This document shows, in pieces, positions 1 to 9,204 of a stretch of DNA of 64,000 bases. Both the position numbers and the translations under genes were made by a program. Numbering within the stretch: the first letter of the stretch is position 1; each line of letters begins with the position of its first letter. Under the pieces are notes generated by a model. The model was not told the origin of the DNA, ran no database searches, and saw only the letters and a list, made by a program, of their open reading frames with translations. This stretch comes from M3007 sp046329435 (lineage in GTDB: Bacteria; Bacteroidota; Bacteroidia; Chitinophagales; Saprospiraceae): the NCBI GenBank assembly GCA_046329435.1, contig JAXLUR010000005.1, positions 124,001 to 188,000 of the forward strand, written 5' to 3'.

Positions 1-1662
1 CTATATTCACCACAGGCCACCCCTCCCTCGTATGACTTTAAATTTGATTTTAATCAGTTTCCTCCCAAAGTTGAAATTGACTCGTCCATCGTAGATGGCT
101 TTCAAAATACCACTTTGACCTACTCAGACTCCGAGGGAAACTTGTTGTTTTACTCAGGAGGCTGCATAATTAGAAACAAAGAATATAACACTATGGCAAA
201 TGGTGAAAATTTGAATGAAGGTATTGTCCATGATGTTTATTGTCCGTCAAATGGTAATACTTACCCGATTTTTCATGGGATTACCTCTTTGCCATCTGAC
301 AATGACAAATGCAACTTGTTTCATATTCGGGCAGATTTTAGTAACGACACGAACACTTGTATTTATCGAGACATACTTTACAGTCAAATTAATTTTAACA
401 TGAATCAGGGTTTGGGAGAGGTTGTAGAAAAAAATACATTACTATTGAGTGGCTGTTTTCAGTCAATATGTGCCAACCGGCACGCCAACGGGCGCGACTG
501 GTGGTTGCTGGCCGGCGATAATCAGGCGGATACTTTTTATCGCTTTTTGGTCACGCCGGATACCATTCTCGGCCCCTGGTTGCAGGCTATAGAAAACCCC
601 TTTATCGATGAAGGGTTTTTCTGCGGATGGAACTGTTTTTCCCCCGACGGCCGGTATTATGCCGTCAACAGCTGTATTTTTGGCGTGGCGGTGTACGATT
701 TTGACCGCTGTACCGGCTTGCTGTCCAACCTTCGCTTTGATCCCCGTCCATCTTGGGATTATACCTTTGGCGCTGCTTTTTCGCCTGATAGCCGGTACCT
801 CTATGTAGAAAGTAATTCCGGAAAAGCGTTACTTCAATATGACCTTTCTGTAACAAACTTTGCAGGCGCAAAAGATACTGTTGCAATATGGGATGGCTTT
901 TTTGACGTATTTGGAAGTACTATTTTCGGCTTTAGTATACTTGGGCCTGACGGTAAAATATACATTGGAAGCGGAGATAATAAGTACGTTCACATTGTAG
1001 AATATCCCAATAAAAAAGGCGCTGATTGTACTGTTGTACAACGCGCGATAGAATTTCCTACTCAAGGAAAGTTCTCAGGCATGTACCACCCCAACTACCG
1101 CCTAGGCCCCCTCGACGACTCCTCCTGCGACACCCTGGGGCTCGACAACCTGCCCTCGGCGCTGTTTCGCTACGAACCCGTCGATACGGCCGATCCGCTC
1201 ACCCTCCAATTTACCGACCTCTCCTGGTACGAGCCCGATACCTGGTACTGGACCTTCGGCGACGGGGCCATAAGCCAGGACACCAACCCGGCGCATACCT
1301 TTCCCTGGCCGGGCATCTACACGGTATGCCTCGTAGTGAGCAACGAATACGCTTCCGACACGCTCTGCCAGCAAATCGAGGTGGGCGAAGTGAGCGGCGT
1401 GCCGGCGCTGCCCGCCTTGCCGCTGGCGCAGGTGAACCCCAATCCGTTCGGCGAAGCCTTGTGGGTGAGCCTGCCCGCCCGGGTGGCCCTGTCGCCCCGC
1501 TTCGTGCTCCGCGACGCCCTGGGGCGGGTTTGCCTCGACGAGCCGCTGGCCGGTTTCGAGCACCGCATAGCGACGGGGCATTTGCCGCCGGGCCTGTACT
1601 TCTGGTCGCTGCAATACGGCGGGCGGGTGGTGCAGGCGGGGAAAGTAGCGAAGGGGCGCTGA
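1..1662 (+). CDS. Secreted beta-propeller/PKD protein with T9SS type A sorting domain (5' partial)
   Basis: The reading frame is open from the first base, so the true start lies outside the window. The visible part has WD40/YVTN-like blade motifs (FSPDGRYYAV, FSPDSRYLYV, LGPDGKIYIG), then a PKD domain with the typical WTFGDG core and HTF...PGIYTVCLVVSN ending. The C-terminus has the form of a T9SS type A sorting domain (VNPNPFGEALWVSLP, then LPPGLYFWSLQYGG and a basic end). Family knowledge says such proteins are exported through Sec and then T9SS to the cell surface; the ligand is unknown. Base composition switches inside the gene: about 1-470 and 820-1080 are AT-rich, 470-800 and 1080-1662 GC-rich, which suggests recombination between paralogs. 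Confidence 0.8.
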   Translation, partial: LYSPQATPPSYDFKFDFNQFPPKVEIDSSIVDGFQNTTLTYSDSEGNLLFYSGGCIIRNKEYNTMANGENLNEGIVHDVYCPSNGNTYPIFHGITSLPSDNDKCNLFHIRADFSNDTNTCIYRDILYSQINFNMNQGLGEVVEKNTLLLSGCFQSICANRHANGRDWWLLAGDNQADTFYRFLVTPDTILGPWLQAIENPFIDEGFFCGWNCFSPDGRYYAVNSCIFGVAVYDFDRCTGLLSNLRFDPRPSWDYTFGAAFSPDSRYLYVESNSGKALLQYDLSVTNFAGAKDTVAIWDGFFDVFGSTIFGFSILGPDGKIYIGSGDNKYVHIVEYPNKKGADCTVVQRAIEFPTQGKFSGMYHPNYRLGPLDDSSCDTLGLDNLPSALFRYEPVDTADPLTLQFTDLSWYEPDTWYWTFGDGAISQDTNPAHTFPWPGIYTVCLVVSNEYASDTLCQQIEVGEVSGVPALPALPLAQVNPNPFGEALWVSLPARVALSPRFVLRDALGRVCLDEPLAGFEHRIATGHLPPGLYFWSLQYGGRVVQAGKVAKGR

Positions 1663-1675
1663 GGTGTTTAAAAGA

Positions 1676-1753
1676 GACAGGATTTACAAGATTTACAGGA
1701 TAAAGCGGCTTCGCCGCTGCCTTTATAATCCTGTAAATCTTGTAAATCCTGTC
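1676..1753. repeat. Perfect 26-bp inverted repeat (nested hairpin) between convergent genes
   Basis: The arms 1676-1701 and 1728-1753 are exact reverse complements over 26 bases. Each arm holds an imperfect tandem of gatttaca(a/g). The loop carries a second short stem (gcggc ttc gccgc), so the whole element folds as one long hairpin. It sits between a plus gene ending at 1662 and a minus gene ending at 1806, where a bidirectional terminator would be expected. The arms are unusually long and AT-rich for a terminator, so a dispersed palindromic element used as one is also possible. Confidence 0.8.
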
Positions 1754-1805
1754 CCCTAAAAACTTGTCCACTCAAAACCATTCCACATTAATCCTCAAAT
1801 CCTCA

Positions 1806-4586
1806 TCAAAAAGTAACGCCCAGCCGCGCAAACACGCGCATGCCGTTGCCGCCCATCTGGACGGCATCCCAGACGCCGCCGGTTTCGGTGTTGTAGGCCC
1901 AGCCCGGTGCGCCGGGTACGTAGCCAAGATCAGGGTGCACGTTGAGGAAGTTATCGACCCCGAGGTGCAGGGTAGCGTTTTTGACGAAGCGCCAGGAGGC
2001 GTATGCATCGGGCACGAATTTGGCGCCATACACATACTCATCGGGCAGGTAACCGCTGCCATCGTCTTTCGGTACTTCGGGATCGATGCCCAGACCGCTT
2101 TCGCCGTAGCCTTGCAGGGTGATTTCGCCGAAGTAGTTGAGGCGGGTGCCGACGGTGAAGTTGCCGAAGCCGTATTCGATCGTTGAGGCGAGTTTCACCG
2201 GCGGCGCGGAAGCCAGGATGAACTTCTGTTCACGGCTGCTCAGGAAGGTTTTGCGATGTCCTTCCGTGTCGTTGAGCGCGGTGGGTACGTTGACATCGTC
2301 GATGGTCATTTTCTGGATATTGGCCGCTACGAGGAAGCGGAAGTGCCGGTTTTCCATCCGACGGTTGTAGTCGAGCACCAGGTCGATGCCGCGGTTGGTG
2401 GTGTTCACGGCGTTGGCGAAGAACTGCGCGAGGCTGACATTGAGGCGGTTGAGCTCGTCGGTAAGTGCCGGATTGAGGGTGGTATCGCTGGCGTCGAACT
2501 GGCCGGAGAGCACCACGCGGTCTTTCACCTGCACCTGGTAGGCATCGAGGGTGATGGTGAACTCACGGATCGGCCGCCACGAGAAGCCCAGGCTGGCGCT
2601 GATCGATTTTTCTTCTGTGAGTTCGGGGATACCGGCCGCGCGGGTGATCGGGTTGTCGTTGGGCGCGATCTTGACCTCGGCGATGTTGCCGCCCTGCACG
2701 GTGGTGAAGGTGGAGCTGAAATTGATCTGTTGCAGCGAAGGCGCCCGGAAGCCCGTGCTGGCCGAGCCGCGCAGGTTGAAATTGTCGGTGATCTTGTAGC
2801 GGGCCGAGAGTTTGCCGTTGGCGGTAAAGCCGAAGTCGGAATAGTTTTCGAGGCGTACGGCGCCGCCTACGAGGAAGCGATCGGTCACGTCGAGCTCCAC
2901 GTCGGCATAGGCGCCGACGCAATTGCGGCTGGCATCGGCCTCGTCGGAAGGCTGGTAGCCCGGGAAACCCTGAGCGCCCGAAGCCTTGTCGGGGTCGTAG
3001 TTGCGGTAGGACGCTTCTTCACCGGCATAGAGCTGGTATTTTTCGAGGCGGAACTCGGCGCCGAAAGCCAGGTTGAAACCGGAAAGAATATCGGGATACA
3101 GACGGCTGAAATTCAGGTTGGTCGTGTTTTGCAGGAAATTGAAACCGCCGTCGTCGAAATGGGTTTGTGAAGCGCCAAGGCCCGCATTGAAGGTTTTGTC
3201 GCCGAAAAAGTGAAAATCGTTGTAACCGGTGGCATTGCTCAGGTCCCAGTTCCAGCCTTCGCCAAAATTGCCGCGCAGGCCGGCTGCAACCGACATATCC
3301 TGGATTTCCGTCTGGATATGCGGGTTGTAAAAGAGTTCTCCGCCCGGCGTCGTCATGGTGATGCCGTCAACCGGAATCGGGTTGCCGTTGTCGTCGGTGG
3401 GGAAACGCTCGGGGCGCGCCGAGAAATTGCGGGTAAAGGCATAGGCGTCCGATTCCTTGCGGTTGAAGCCCCCGAAAGTATAGAGGGTCAGTTTGTCGTT
3501 GTCGCGGAAAGGAATTTCGGCGTTGAACATGCCGCCGATGGTTTGCAGGGAGCCGTCGCCGTGCGCGCGGCGGTAAATGTCGACGGGCAACACGCCGGCC
3601 AGGTCCTGGCGATAGGTTTTGCCGGCGTTGGCGTAGTTGAGCGTAAGGTTGAGGAAGCCCCCGTTTTGACCCAGCGGCAGGCCGTAATTAGCTGCTGCAC
3701 TGTACGTTACGCCGTCCATTTTATTGTCAAAAATATACTGGCCTTTCAGTTCGTCGCCATACACGTCTTTGGCGCCGTCTTTCAGATAAGCCGGGTTGTA
3801 TTCGGAGTCGAGGTAACCGGAAAATCCGAAATCGGCCGATCCGGAGCGCACATTTTTTTTCAGCACAATATTGATCACACCTGCGATGGCGTCGGAGCCG
3901 TACTGGGCGGAGGCGCCGTCGCGCAGGATTTCGATGCGGTCGATCGATTGGGCCGGAATGGCGCTCAGGTCGGTGCCGGCGTTGCCGCGGCCGCGGGTGC
4001 CGAATACGGCCACGAAAGCCGTCTGGTGGCGGCGTTTGCCGTTGACGAGCACCAGCGTCTGGTCGGGGCCGAGGCCGCGCAGGGTGGCCAGGTCGATGTG
4101 GTCGGCGCCGTCGGAGCCGCTTTGTTTGTTGTAGTTGAACGAGGGTGCGCTGTAATTGAGCATCGACGTGACGTCGTAGCGCGCCGTGGTGGGCGCTACC
4201 TGCCCGACATTGATCACATCGACCGGTACCGGTGTTTCCGTCTGGACCCGGTTGCCGCGCCGCGAACCGACGATCACGATCTGTTCGAGCAGGGTTTCAT
4301 CGGTTAGCAGGGTGACGTCGAGCGTCGTGCGGCCACTCAGGGCAATTTCCTGCGTGGCAAAGCCCGTGTAGGAGTACACCACGACCGCGTTGCCGTTGCT
4401 CACCCGCAGGGAGTAGGTGCCGTCGATACCCGAAGCGGTGCCGCTGGTCGTGCCTTTTTCCTTGATGGTCACGCCGGCCAAACCCTGGCCCGAGTTGTCG
4501 GTCACTCGTCCGCGGACGGTGTTCTGGGCAGAAAGCCCGGGTAATCCTGCAAACAGAAAGAGCAGGAAAACAAATAGTTGCTTCAT
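1806..4586 (-). CDS. TonB-dependent outer-membrane receptor
   Basis: A 926-residue protein with a signal peptide (MKQLFVFLLFLFAGLPGLSA), then a carboxypeptidase-regulatory-like beta-sandwich at about 22-105 (VRGRVTDNSGQGLAGVTIKE). A plug domain follows at about 110-240, with LRGLGPDQTLVLVNGKRRH and IDRIEILRDGASAQYGSDAI. The rest is a long beta-barrel ending in LARLGVTF, with the terminal aromatic residue expected of BAM substrates. These receptors import siderophores, vitamins or glycans using TonB-ExbBD energy. No SusD partner is adjacent, so a SusCD glycan pair is not supported and the substrate is unknown. It is transcribed alone from an upstream TAnnTTTG box and ends facing the 1676-1753 hairpin. 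Confidence 0.93.
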   Translation of the reverse strand: MKQLFVFLLFLFAGLPGLSAQNTVRGRVTDNSGQGLAGVTIKEKGTTSGTASGIDGTYSLRVSNGNAVVVYSYTGFATQEIALSGRTTLDVTLLTDETLLEQIVIVGSRRGNRVQTETPVPVDVINVGQVAPTTARYDVTSMLNYSAPSFNYNKQSGSDGADHIDLATLRGLGPDQTLVLVNGKRRHQTAFVAVFGTRGRGNAGTDLSAIPAQSIDRIEILRDGASAQYGSDAIAGVINIVLKKNVRSGSADFGFSGYLDSEYNPAYLKDGAKDVYGDELKGQYIFDNKMDGVTYSAAANYGLPLGQNGGFLNLTLNYANAGKTYRQDLAGVLPVDIYRRAHGDGSLQTIGGMFNAEIPFRDNDKLTLYTFGGFNRKESDAYAFTRNFSARPERFPTDDNGNPIPVDGITMTTPGGELFYNPHIQTEIQDMSVAAGLRGNFGEGWNWDLSNATGYNDFHFFGDKTFNAGLGASQTHFDDGGFNFLQNTTNLNFSRLYPDILSGFNLAFGAEFRLEKYQLYAGEEASYRNYDPDKASGAQGFPGYQPSDEADASRNCVGAYADVELDVTDRFLVGGAVRLENYSDFGFTANGKLSARYKITDNFNLRGSASTGFRAPSLQQINFSSTFTTVQGGNIAEVKIAPNDNPITRAAGIPELTEEKSISASLGFSWRPIREFTITLDAYQVQVKDRVVLSGQFDASDTTLNPALTDELNRLNVSLAQFFANAVNTTNRGIDLVLDYNRRMENRHFRFLVAANIQKMTIDDVNVPTALNDTEGHRKTFLSSREQKFILASAPPVKLASTIEYGFGNFTVGTRLNYFGEITLQGYGESGLGIDPEVPKDDGSGYLPDEYVYGAKFVPDAYASWRFVKNATLHLGVDNFLNVHPDLGYVPGAPGWAYNTETGGVWDAVQMGGNGMRVFARLGVTF

Positions 4587-4643
4587 ACAAAGTTGAGTTT
4601 TATAAAATTAGTTCAGGAAAAGTAGGTCTTTCGGCAGTCGCGC

Positions 4644-4677
4644 CAAAGGTAATGTGTCGCTTTCGCTGTTTTTACAA
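4644..4677 (-). promoter_or_regulatory. Bacteroidota-type promoter for the TonB-dependent receptor
   Basis: On the minus strand taccttty-type sequence TACCTTTG (4644-4651) matches the -7 consensus TAnnTTTG. A TTG lies 23 bases upstream (4675-4677), slightly more than the usual 19-21. The implied 5' leader is about 50 bases. Confidence 0.4.
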
Positions 4678-4712
4678 CTAATTTTTTTTGCTAATACCTT
4701 GTGCTCCGGCGT

Positions 4713-5930
4713 TCAAAAACTCCACCGCCAGCGCGCATACACGGCATTGAAGCGGTTGCCGAAATTGCCGGCAGGGCTTTGCCCGAAAAACAGTTGCCCG
4801 GTGAGGTCGGCAGTCCAGTTGTCGGCAACGGACACGGCAAAGGAGGGCAGGGCAATCAGCATCTTTGCATCGGGGGCGTACACGAGGGCAAGCGAGCCGT
4901 TGAGCAAGGGCGTGATTTCCTTGCGCAAACCGAGGGTCATGCTCAGGCGGGCGGGGAAAAGATTGTCGGGCGACAGGGTGGCGCCGGCCAGGGTTTCAGG
5001 GCTTTGCACCGCGCCGGATGCCCGCGTATTCCACAAAACAGCCCCGTTGAGCAGCCAGTTTTTGCCAAAAAGATAATCGGACCCGAGGGTAAAGCTGAGC
5101 GTGGTTTTTCCCGTATCGAGCGGCTGAAAGACCGTCCATTCGCCTTTGAAGCCCGTGCGGCCCAGATCGCCAGCCCAGCCGCCGCCGATGGCCAGCCGGT
5201 TTTTGAAATACGCGCCGATCAGCTGCCAGTCGTAAGAGCCACGGTGGCCGGTGTATCGTGCGCCGCCGATCCAGGCCCTGCTTTGTCGGGAGGGACTGAA
5301 AACGGCTTCCACATGCGAAAACCCGCCGAGTTGGTATTCGGCGCGCAGGGCATCGGCGCCGGGGCGCTCTTCGTAATCGAAATCGAGGAAATTGTAGGCG
5401 TTGAACAGGTCGTTGGGGTTCCAGGTGGTGGCGATGCCCCAGTTGACGCGCTGCCGCCCGGCCCGGAAACGCCAGCGCCCCGGCCGGTACTCAATATAAA
5501 GCCTGTCGAATGCGCTGTTCATGACCAGAGCATTGCGTTCGATGGTGTTGAACGAGAGGTCAAAATACCCCGGATCACGGCTCAGTTCCTCCGCAAACAA
5601 TGGCGAAACCCGCACCAGATCGCCATAAAACAGCCGATTGCGCATTTCTGCATGGAGACCCGTCAAACTGTCGGGCGACCATTGAAAAGCCAGCCGGTTA
5701 TGCACAAAACCGCTGCTCAGCAGGCTGTTCTCCTGATCGGTAAAAAAGAAGGTCTGGATGTTTTTGACATAACCGCGAAGCGCGAACTGCTGGGCCGGGC
5801 TGCTGAAACAGGAAAAAAGAAAAACCAGAAGCGCGAGGGCTGTTTTGCCCCTCGGGAAATGGCGGGGACTATCGGTTGCCGCTCTTGTATTGGGTTGGGT
5901 ATCTCTGCTGGTTGCTCCTTTGGTATTCAC
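4713..5930 (-). CDS. Outer-membrane beta-barrel protein of the exporter locus
   Basis: The product has a signal-peptide core (KTALALLVFLFSCFSSPAQ) and alternating beta-strand sequence to a C-terminal WRWSF, as in outer-membrane barrels. The stretch RAGRQRVNWGIATTWNPNDL recalls DUF1302-type and related porin-like proteins. No ATG lies close to the signal peptide. The nearest usable start is GTG at 5930; an ATG at 6125, 12 bases after the ATPase stop, is in frame but would translate a GC-rich inverted repeat into low-complexity sequence. Position after the ABC ATPase, with LolA-like and FtsX genes further upstream, suggests it is the outer-membrane part of the same export system. The start is uncertain. 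Confidence 0.7.
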   Translation of the reverse strand: MNTKGATSRDTQPNTRAATDSPRHFPRGKTALALLVFLFSCFSSPAQQFALRGYVKNIQTFFFTDQENSLLSSGFVHNRLAFQWSPDSLTGLHAEMRNRLFYGDLVRVSPLFAEELSRDPGYFDLSFNTIERNALVMNSAFDRLYIEYRPGRWRFRAGRQRVNWGIATTWNPNDLFNAYNFLDFDYEERPGADALRAEYQLGGFSHVEAVFSPSRQSRAWIGGARYTGHRGSYDWQLIGAYFKNRLAIGGGWAGDLGRTGFKGEWTVFQPLDTGKTTLSFTLGSDYLFGKNWLLNGAVLWNTRASGAVQSPETLAGATLSPDNLFPARLSMTLGLRKEITPLLNGSLALVYAPDAKMLIALPSFAVSVADNWTADLTGQLFFGQSPAGNFGNRFNAVYARWRWSF

Positions 5931-5944
5931 CGCGCCCCCGACTT

Positions 5945-6030
5945 TGTTTACCCCTACCCCTACCCCTCCGGGGAAGGGAGCCGATCCGAACTGGGAGCCG
6001 CCCTCTTCCCCGGAGGGGGAGGGGTAAACA
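5945..6030. repeat. GC-rich imperfect inverted repeat
   Basis: The left arm (about 5945-5977) and right arm (about 6004-6030) both read as tgtttacccct...cccctccgggga toward the centre; the left arm has an extra accccta unit. The element lies between the ATPase stop and the barrel gene and happens to be open in the barrel's frame. It looks like a dispersed intergenic palindrome rather than coding sequence. Confidence 0.65.
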
Positions 6031-6137
6031 AGAGAGGGGCAAATAAAAGAAAGAGCGTCAGCGCCGGGGCGAACAAGCAAAGAAAAGGCGCTACCCTGGG
6101 AGAAAAATGTCAAAAAACTGCCCATGCCCGTCTTGTT

Positions 6138-6839
6138 TTAATGTTCCGGCGACAGTGCGGCCGAGTCCGAGCTCACTTGCCCGTCAACGAGTGTGATCAC
6201 CCGCCGGGCCCGTTCGATGACGCGGGCGTCGTGGGTAGAGAACAGGAAGGTGGTGTTTTCCTCTTGGTTCAGTTTTTCCATAATGTCGAGCAAATTGGCC
6301 GCCGAAGCGCCGTCGAGGTTGGCGGTTGGCTCGTCGGCGAGCACAAAAGCAGGTTTGGAAGCCAGGGCGCGGGCGACAGCGACGCGTTGTTGTTGCCCGC
6401 CGGAAAGCTGGGCCGGGCGGCTGTCGGCCTTGTCGCTCAGCCCCACAGCGGCGAGTAATTCGGCCACCCGCCGGTCGCGTTGCAGTTTGGGTGTTTTTTG
6501 CAAAAACATGATAAATTCCACGTTTTCGCGGGCTGTAAGGGCTGGTATCAGGTTAAAAGCCTGAAAAACAAAACCGATGTGCCGCAGCCTGAAATCGATC
6601 AGTTGGTTGGCGGAAAGCCGGGTAATGTCTTCGCCCTCAATCAGAATACGGCCCGAATCGGGGCGATCGAGCCCGCCGATCAGGTTGAGCAATGTGGTTT
6701 TGCCGGAACCTGAGGGCCCCACCAGCGTCGTAAATTCACCCTGCCCCAAATGCAGGTGCACGTTTCTGACGGCATACACCGGCACCGTGTCCGGGTTGTA
6801 CACCTTGCTGATGTCGTGCGCATCGATAACGGGCGTCAT
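6138..6839 (-). CDS. ABC transporter ATP-binding protein, LolD/MacB type
   Basis: A 233-residue ATPase of normal length for the LolD/MacB class. Walker A is GPSGSGKTTL, the Q-loop lies in GFVFQAFNLIPALTARENVE, the signature is LSGGQQQRVAVARAL, Walker B is VLADEPTANLD, and the H-loop is STHD. The ATG at 6839 starts the conserved N-terminus MTPVIDAHDISKVY; the longer open frame upstream lacks family similarity. This class powers FtsX-type permeases that extract substrates from the inner membrane rather than pumping them through it. The two FtsX genes at 7987-10419 are the obvious partners, although an opposite-strand gene now lies between. Confidence 0.93.
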   Translation of the reverse strand: MTPVIDAHDISKVYNPDTVPVYAVRNVHLHLGQGEFTTLVGPSGSGKTTLLNLIGGLDRPDSGRILIEGEDITRLSANQLIDFRLRHIGFVFQAFNLIPALTARENVEFIMFLQKTPKLQRDRRVAELLAAVGLSDKADSRPAQLSGGQQQRVAVARALASKPAFVLADEPTANLDGASAANLLDIMEKLNQEENTTFLFSTHDARVIERARRVITLVDGQVSSDSAALSPEH

Positions 6840-6956
6840 TGGGCAATGTTTTGGACAAAGTTGGTCCGTTTTGACCAGAACGGGGCTAATTGTTCTCAAC
6901 CTTTTAAATGATGAAAATTTCTTTTTCGGCCTGCACTTCTGCCCTAACTTTCGGTC

Positions 6957-7979
6957 ATGGATCAACAGCAGATCAAACAATGGATTGCGGCGGGCGACAC
7001 GGAGTCGGCGCTTCGCGAGTTGCTTGTGGAGGCCCGGGGCAGCGCGGCCGAAAACGAGATCATGTTGTTGGCCGCCCGTTTTGAAAAATACCGGCAGACG
7101 GTACGCCTCGGCATTGTCAGCGAAGAGGAAAACCGCCACGAACTCAACCGGATCAATTTTGCCCTGCTCCAGCTGGCCGACACCCTGGCGGCTCCCTTGG
7201 AAAACAAACCTGCCCAACAGCGGCGCAAGCGCTACTGGCTGCTGCTTCCGCTGGCCGTTGTTGTCACCCTGGCCTGGTATTTTGTCCAAAAACGCACCGA
7301 CGCGGTGGTGTACCAGTTTTACTACAAACAACACGGCATTCCGACTGATGTGCTCCTTAAACTGGATTCTTTGCAGAAAACAGGGCAAATGATTCGCGAT
7401 GTGTCATTCGGCGTTCGTGGAGAATGGGTGATCCTTTACGGCCGGAATCGTTTTTTGCACAGCGGCAACCTGCCCCAGTTGCTCCTTGAAAAAATGGATA
7501 CGCTCCGGCGCTTCCACGACGCAGAGTTTAAAGGACTCTATCTGGGCGCCAATTCCTAAGCTTTGCTGCGTTTCAACCGCAATGAATTCTGGTTTGCCGA
7601 CCGCGGAGGAGTGCCGGTCAGCTTTGTCGATACGCTGTTTTTGTGCTACCGGCTCGACCGGGAGGTTCGCGATGCAGCCCTGGCGCCCGACGGCTCCTGG
7701 GCGGTGCTGTGGAATCAGTCAGGTTTTACCTGCGAAAATGTACACGACTCCCTTTATACCTACCTGCGGCGCACGAGCATCGACTACCACCTGCCGCTCA
7801 AAAGCCTCTCTTTCAGTACCGACGGCGGCTGGGTGTTGCTGTACGACTACAACAACTATTGGTACGGCTTTGTCGATCCGACCCTCATCGTTGCATTGGC
7901 CGAGGTCAGGCAAAACCGGCAGGAACTACTCGATGTTTTTATGGACCGCGGGGATCAATGGATCGTTTTGTATCGTTGA
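6957..7979 (+). pseudogene. EAD11-domain membrane protein interrupted by an in-frame stop
   Basis: Residues 1-80 match what I know of effector-associated domain 11 (EAD11): ALRELLVEARG, ENEIMLLAARFEKY, LGIVSEEENRHELNRINFAL. EADs are adaptor domains that recruit effectors in Bacteroidota and cyanobacterial conflict systems. A transmembrane helix follows (about 93-110), then repeats built around GEWVILYG, GSWAVLWN, GGWVLLYD and QWIVLYR. A TAA at 7557-7559 splits the frame; the remainder (7560-7979) continues in the same frame with the same repeat type. A single nonsense change, or a base error in the assembly, therefore explains it. If 6957-7559 is used alone it gives 200 residues keeping the EAD and helix. 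The gene runs against the flanking exporter genes. EAD11 call moderately sure; function inferred. Confidence 0.65.
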
Positions 7980-7986
7980 AAAATCG

Positions 7987-9201
7987 TTAACGCCGTATGG
8001 CTTCTGCAGGCCGCAACGCCAGCGCTTTCAAAGCAGGAAAAATGCCGGAAACCAGCGCGGTGACCAACACGATCAGCAAAATTTGCAGGGCGTTTCGGGC
8101 CGGAATGTGCGGATAAATGATGTTGTCGTACCCGAATTTGTTCATCATGTTGCCGGCGCTGGCACTAAGATCGATACCCTTTTTTCCCAGCCAACCAACT
8201 ATCGCAAATGCCGCGCCCATCCCGAACGGTGCGCCGGCAGCCGTCAGGAAAAGCGTTTCCAGCTGAATCATCCCGAACAGCCGCCATTTGTTCATGCCCA
8301 GCGCGCTCATGACGCCGATCTCGCGGGTGCGCTCGAGCACGGCCATCAGCATGGTGTTGACAATGCCGAACGCCAGGGCCAGAAAAATAATGACCAGCAT
8401 GACCAGCGATTTGACGTCGAGCGACTCTACGGTCAGACTGATCTCCGGCGCGACTTCCTGCCAGGGTTGCACTGTGCAGTCGGGCAGGGCATTTTGCAAA
8501 TGACGGACCGTTGCGTCAAGGGTTTTGAGGTCGCGGAGCATCACGGCAGCTTCCTGAATATCGTCGGGCGCGCCCAGCAGCCGGCTCAGTTCCTCGCGCC
8601 GCACGAAAACGTTCGTCTCGTCAAGCGGGCCGTTGCTGGACTGGTACAGGCCGCAAACACGAAATGCGCCCGCAGCGATGTTGCCGGCCGTATCGGTGAA
8701 ACTCAGCACGACTTTTCCGCCGGTTCGAATACCCGTTTTTTCCGCCAGCCGCCGGCCGAGCAGCACCTGATTTTTTTTCAGGGAATCAAAGTATTGGCCC
8801 GCACAGACAAAGCCGCTCAGGCCGCGGGTGTTGTCTTCCGCCGCAGGGTCGATGCCGTAAATGCGGACGCCACTCGTGGAGGTGGCATTGGCAATCATCC
8901 CGTTGGTCAGGCAGCGCAGGGAAAAACTGCGGACTTGCGGGGTGTTTTTCAGCAGACTTTCAAGCGTCTGACGCTGCATGCCGTACCGCGGCTCGTTGTC
9001 GGCCAAAAACGCGGGCTGGTGAATTTGAAGGTGCGAAACCTCCCTGTCGAGCGCAGTTTTTAGCCGGGAGTCGCCCAGCCCGTAGTACAACGACACCAAA
9101 AACGCGCCTGCCAGGGCCCCGAGGGCCACCGACGACATGATGGCCAGGCTGCGGGTGCGGTTGCGCCAAAGGTTGCGCCAGGCAATTTGTACGAGCATCA
9201 T
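7987..9201 (-). CDS. FtsX-like ABC transporter permease (second copy)
   Basis: A 404-residue permease of the MacB/LolC class. An N-terminal helix (SLAIMSSVALGALAGAFLVS) follows WRNLWRNRTR, then a periplasmic domain of roughly 230 residues, then three helices in the FtsX C-terminal domain (SLVMLVIIFLALAFGIVNTM, a helix after TREIGVMSALGMNKWRLFGM, and LLIVLVTALVSGIFPALKAL). It starts 3 bases after the stop of the preceding permease, so the two are co-transcribed and probably form a heterodimer like LolC/LolE. Its own stop lies 7 bases from the stop of the opposing EAD11 gene. Confidence 0.92.
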   Translation of the reverse strand: MMLVQIAWRNLWRNRTRSLAIMSSVALGALAGAFLVSLYYGLGDSRLKTALDREVSHLQIHQPAFLADNEPRYGMQRQTLESLLKNTPQVRSFSLRCLTNGMIANATSTSGVRIYGIDPAAEDNTRGLSGFVCAGQYFDSLKKNQVLLGRRLAEKTGIRTGGKVVLSFTDTAGNIAAGAFRVCGLYQSSNGPLDETNVFVRREELSRLLGAPDDIQEAAVMLRDLKTLDATVRHLQNALPDCTVQPWQEVAPEISLTVESLDVKSLVMLVIIFLALAFGIVNTMLMAVLERTREIGVMSALGMNKWRLFGMIQLETLFLTAAGAPFGMGAAFAIVGWLGKKGIDLSASAGNMMNKFGYDNIIYPHIPARNALQILLIVLVTALVSGIFPALKALALRPAEAIRR

Positions 9202-9204
9202 GGT

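Noticed and set aside
2256..4307. Long plus-strand frames (up to 365 codons) inside the TonB receptor
   Set aside because: They are GC-rich shadow frames antisense to a gene with clear plug and barrel motifs, and have no recognisable domains.
6840..7388. Longer N-terminus for the ABC ATPase
   Set aside because: The extra 183 residues have no similarity to the family and overlap the EAD11 gene on the other strand; the ATPase begins normally at 6839.
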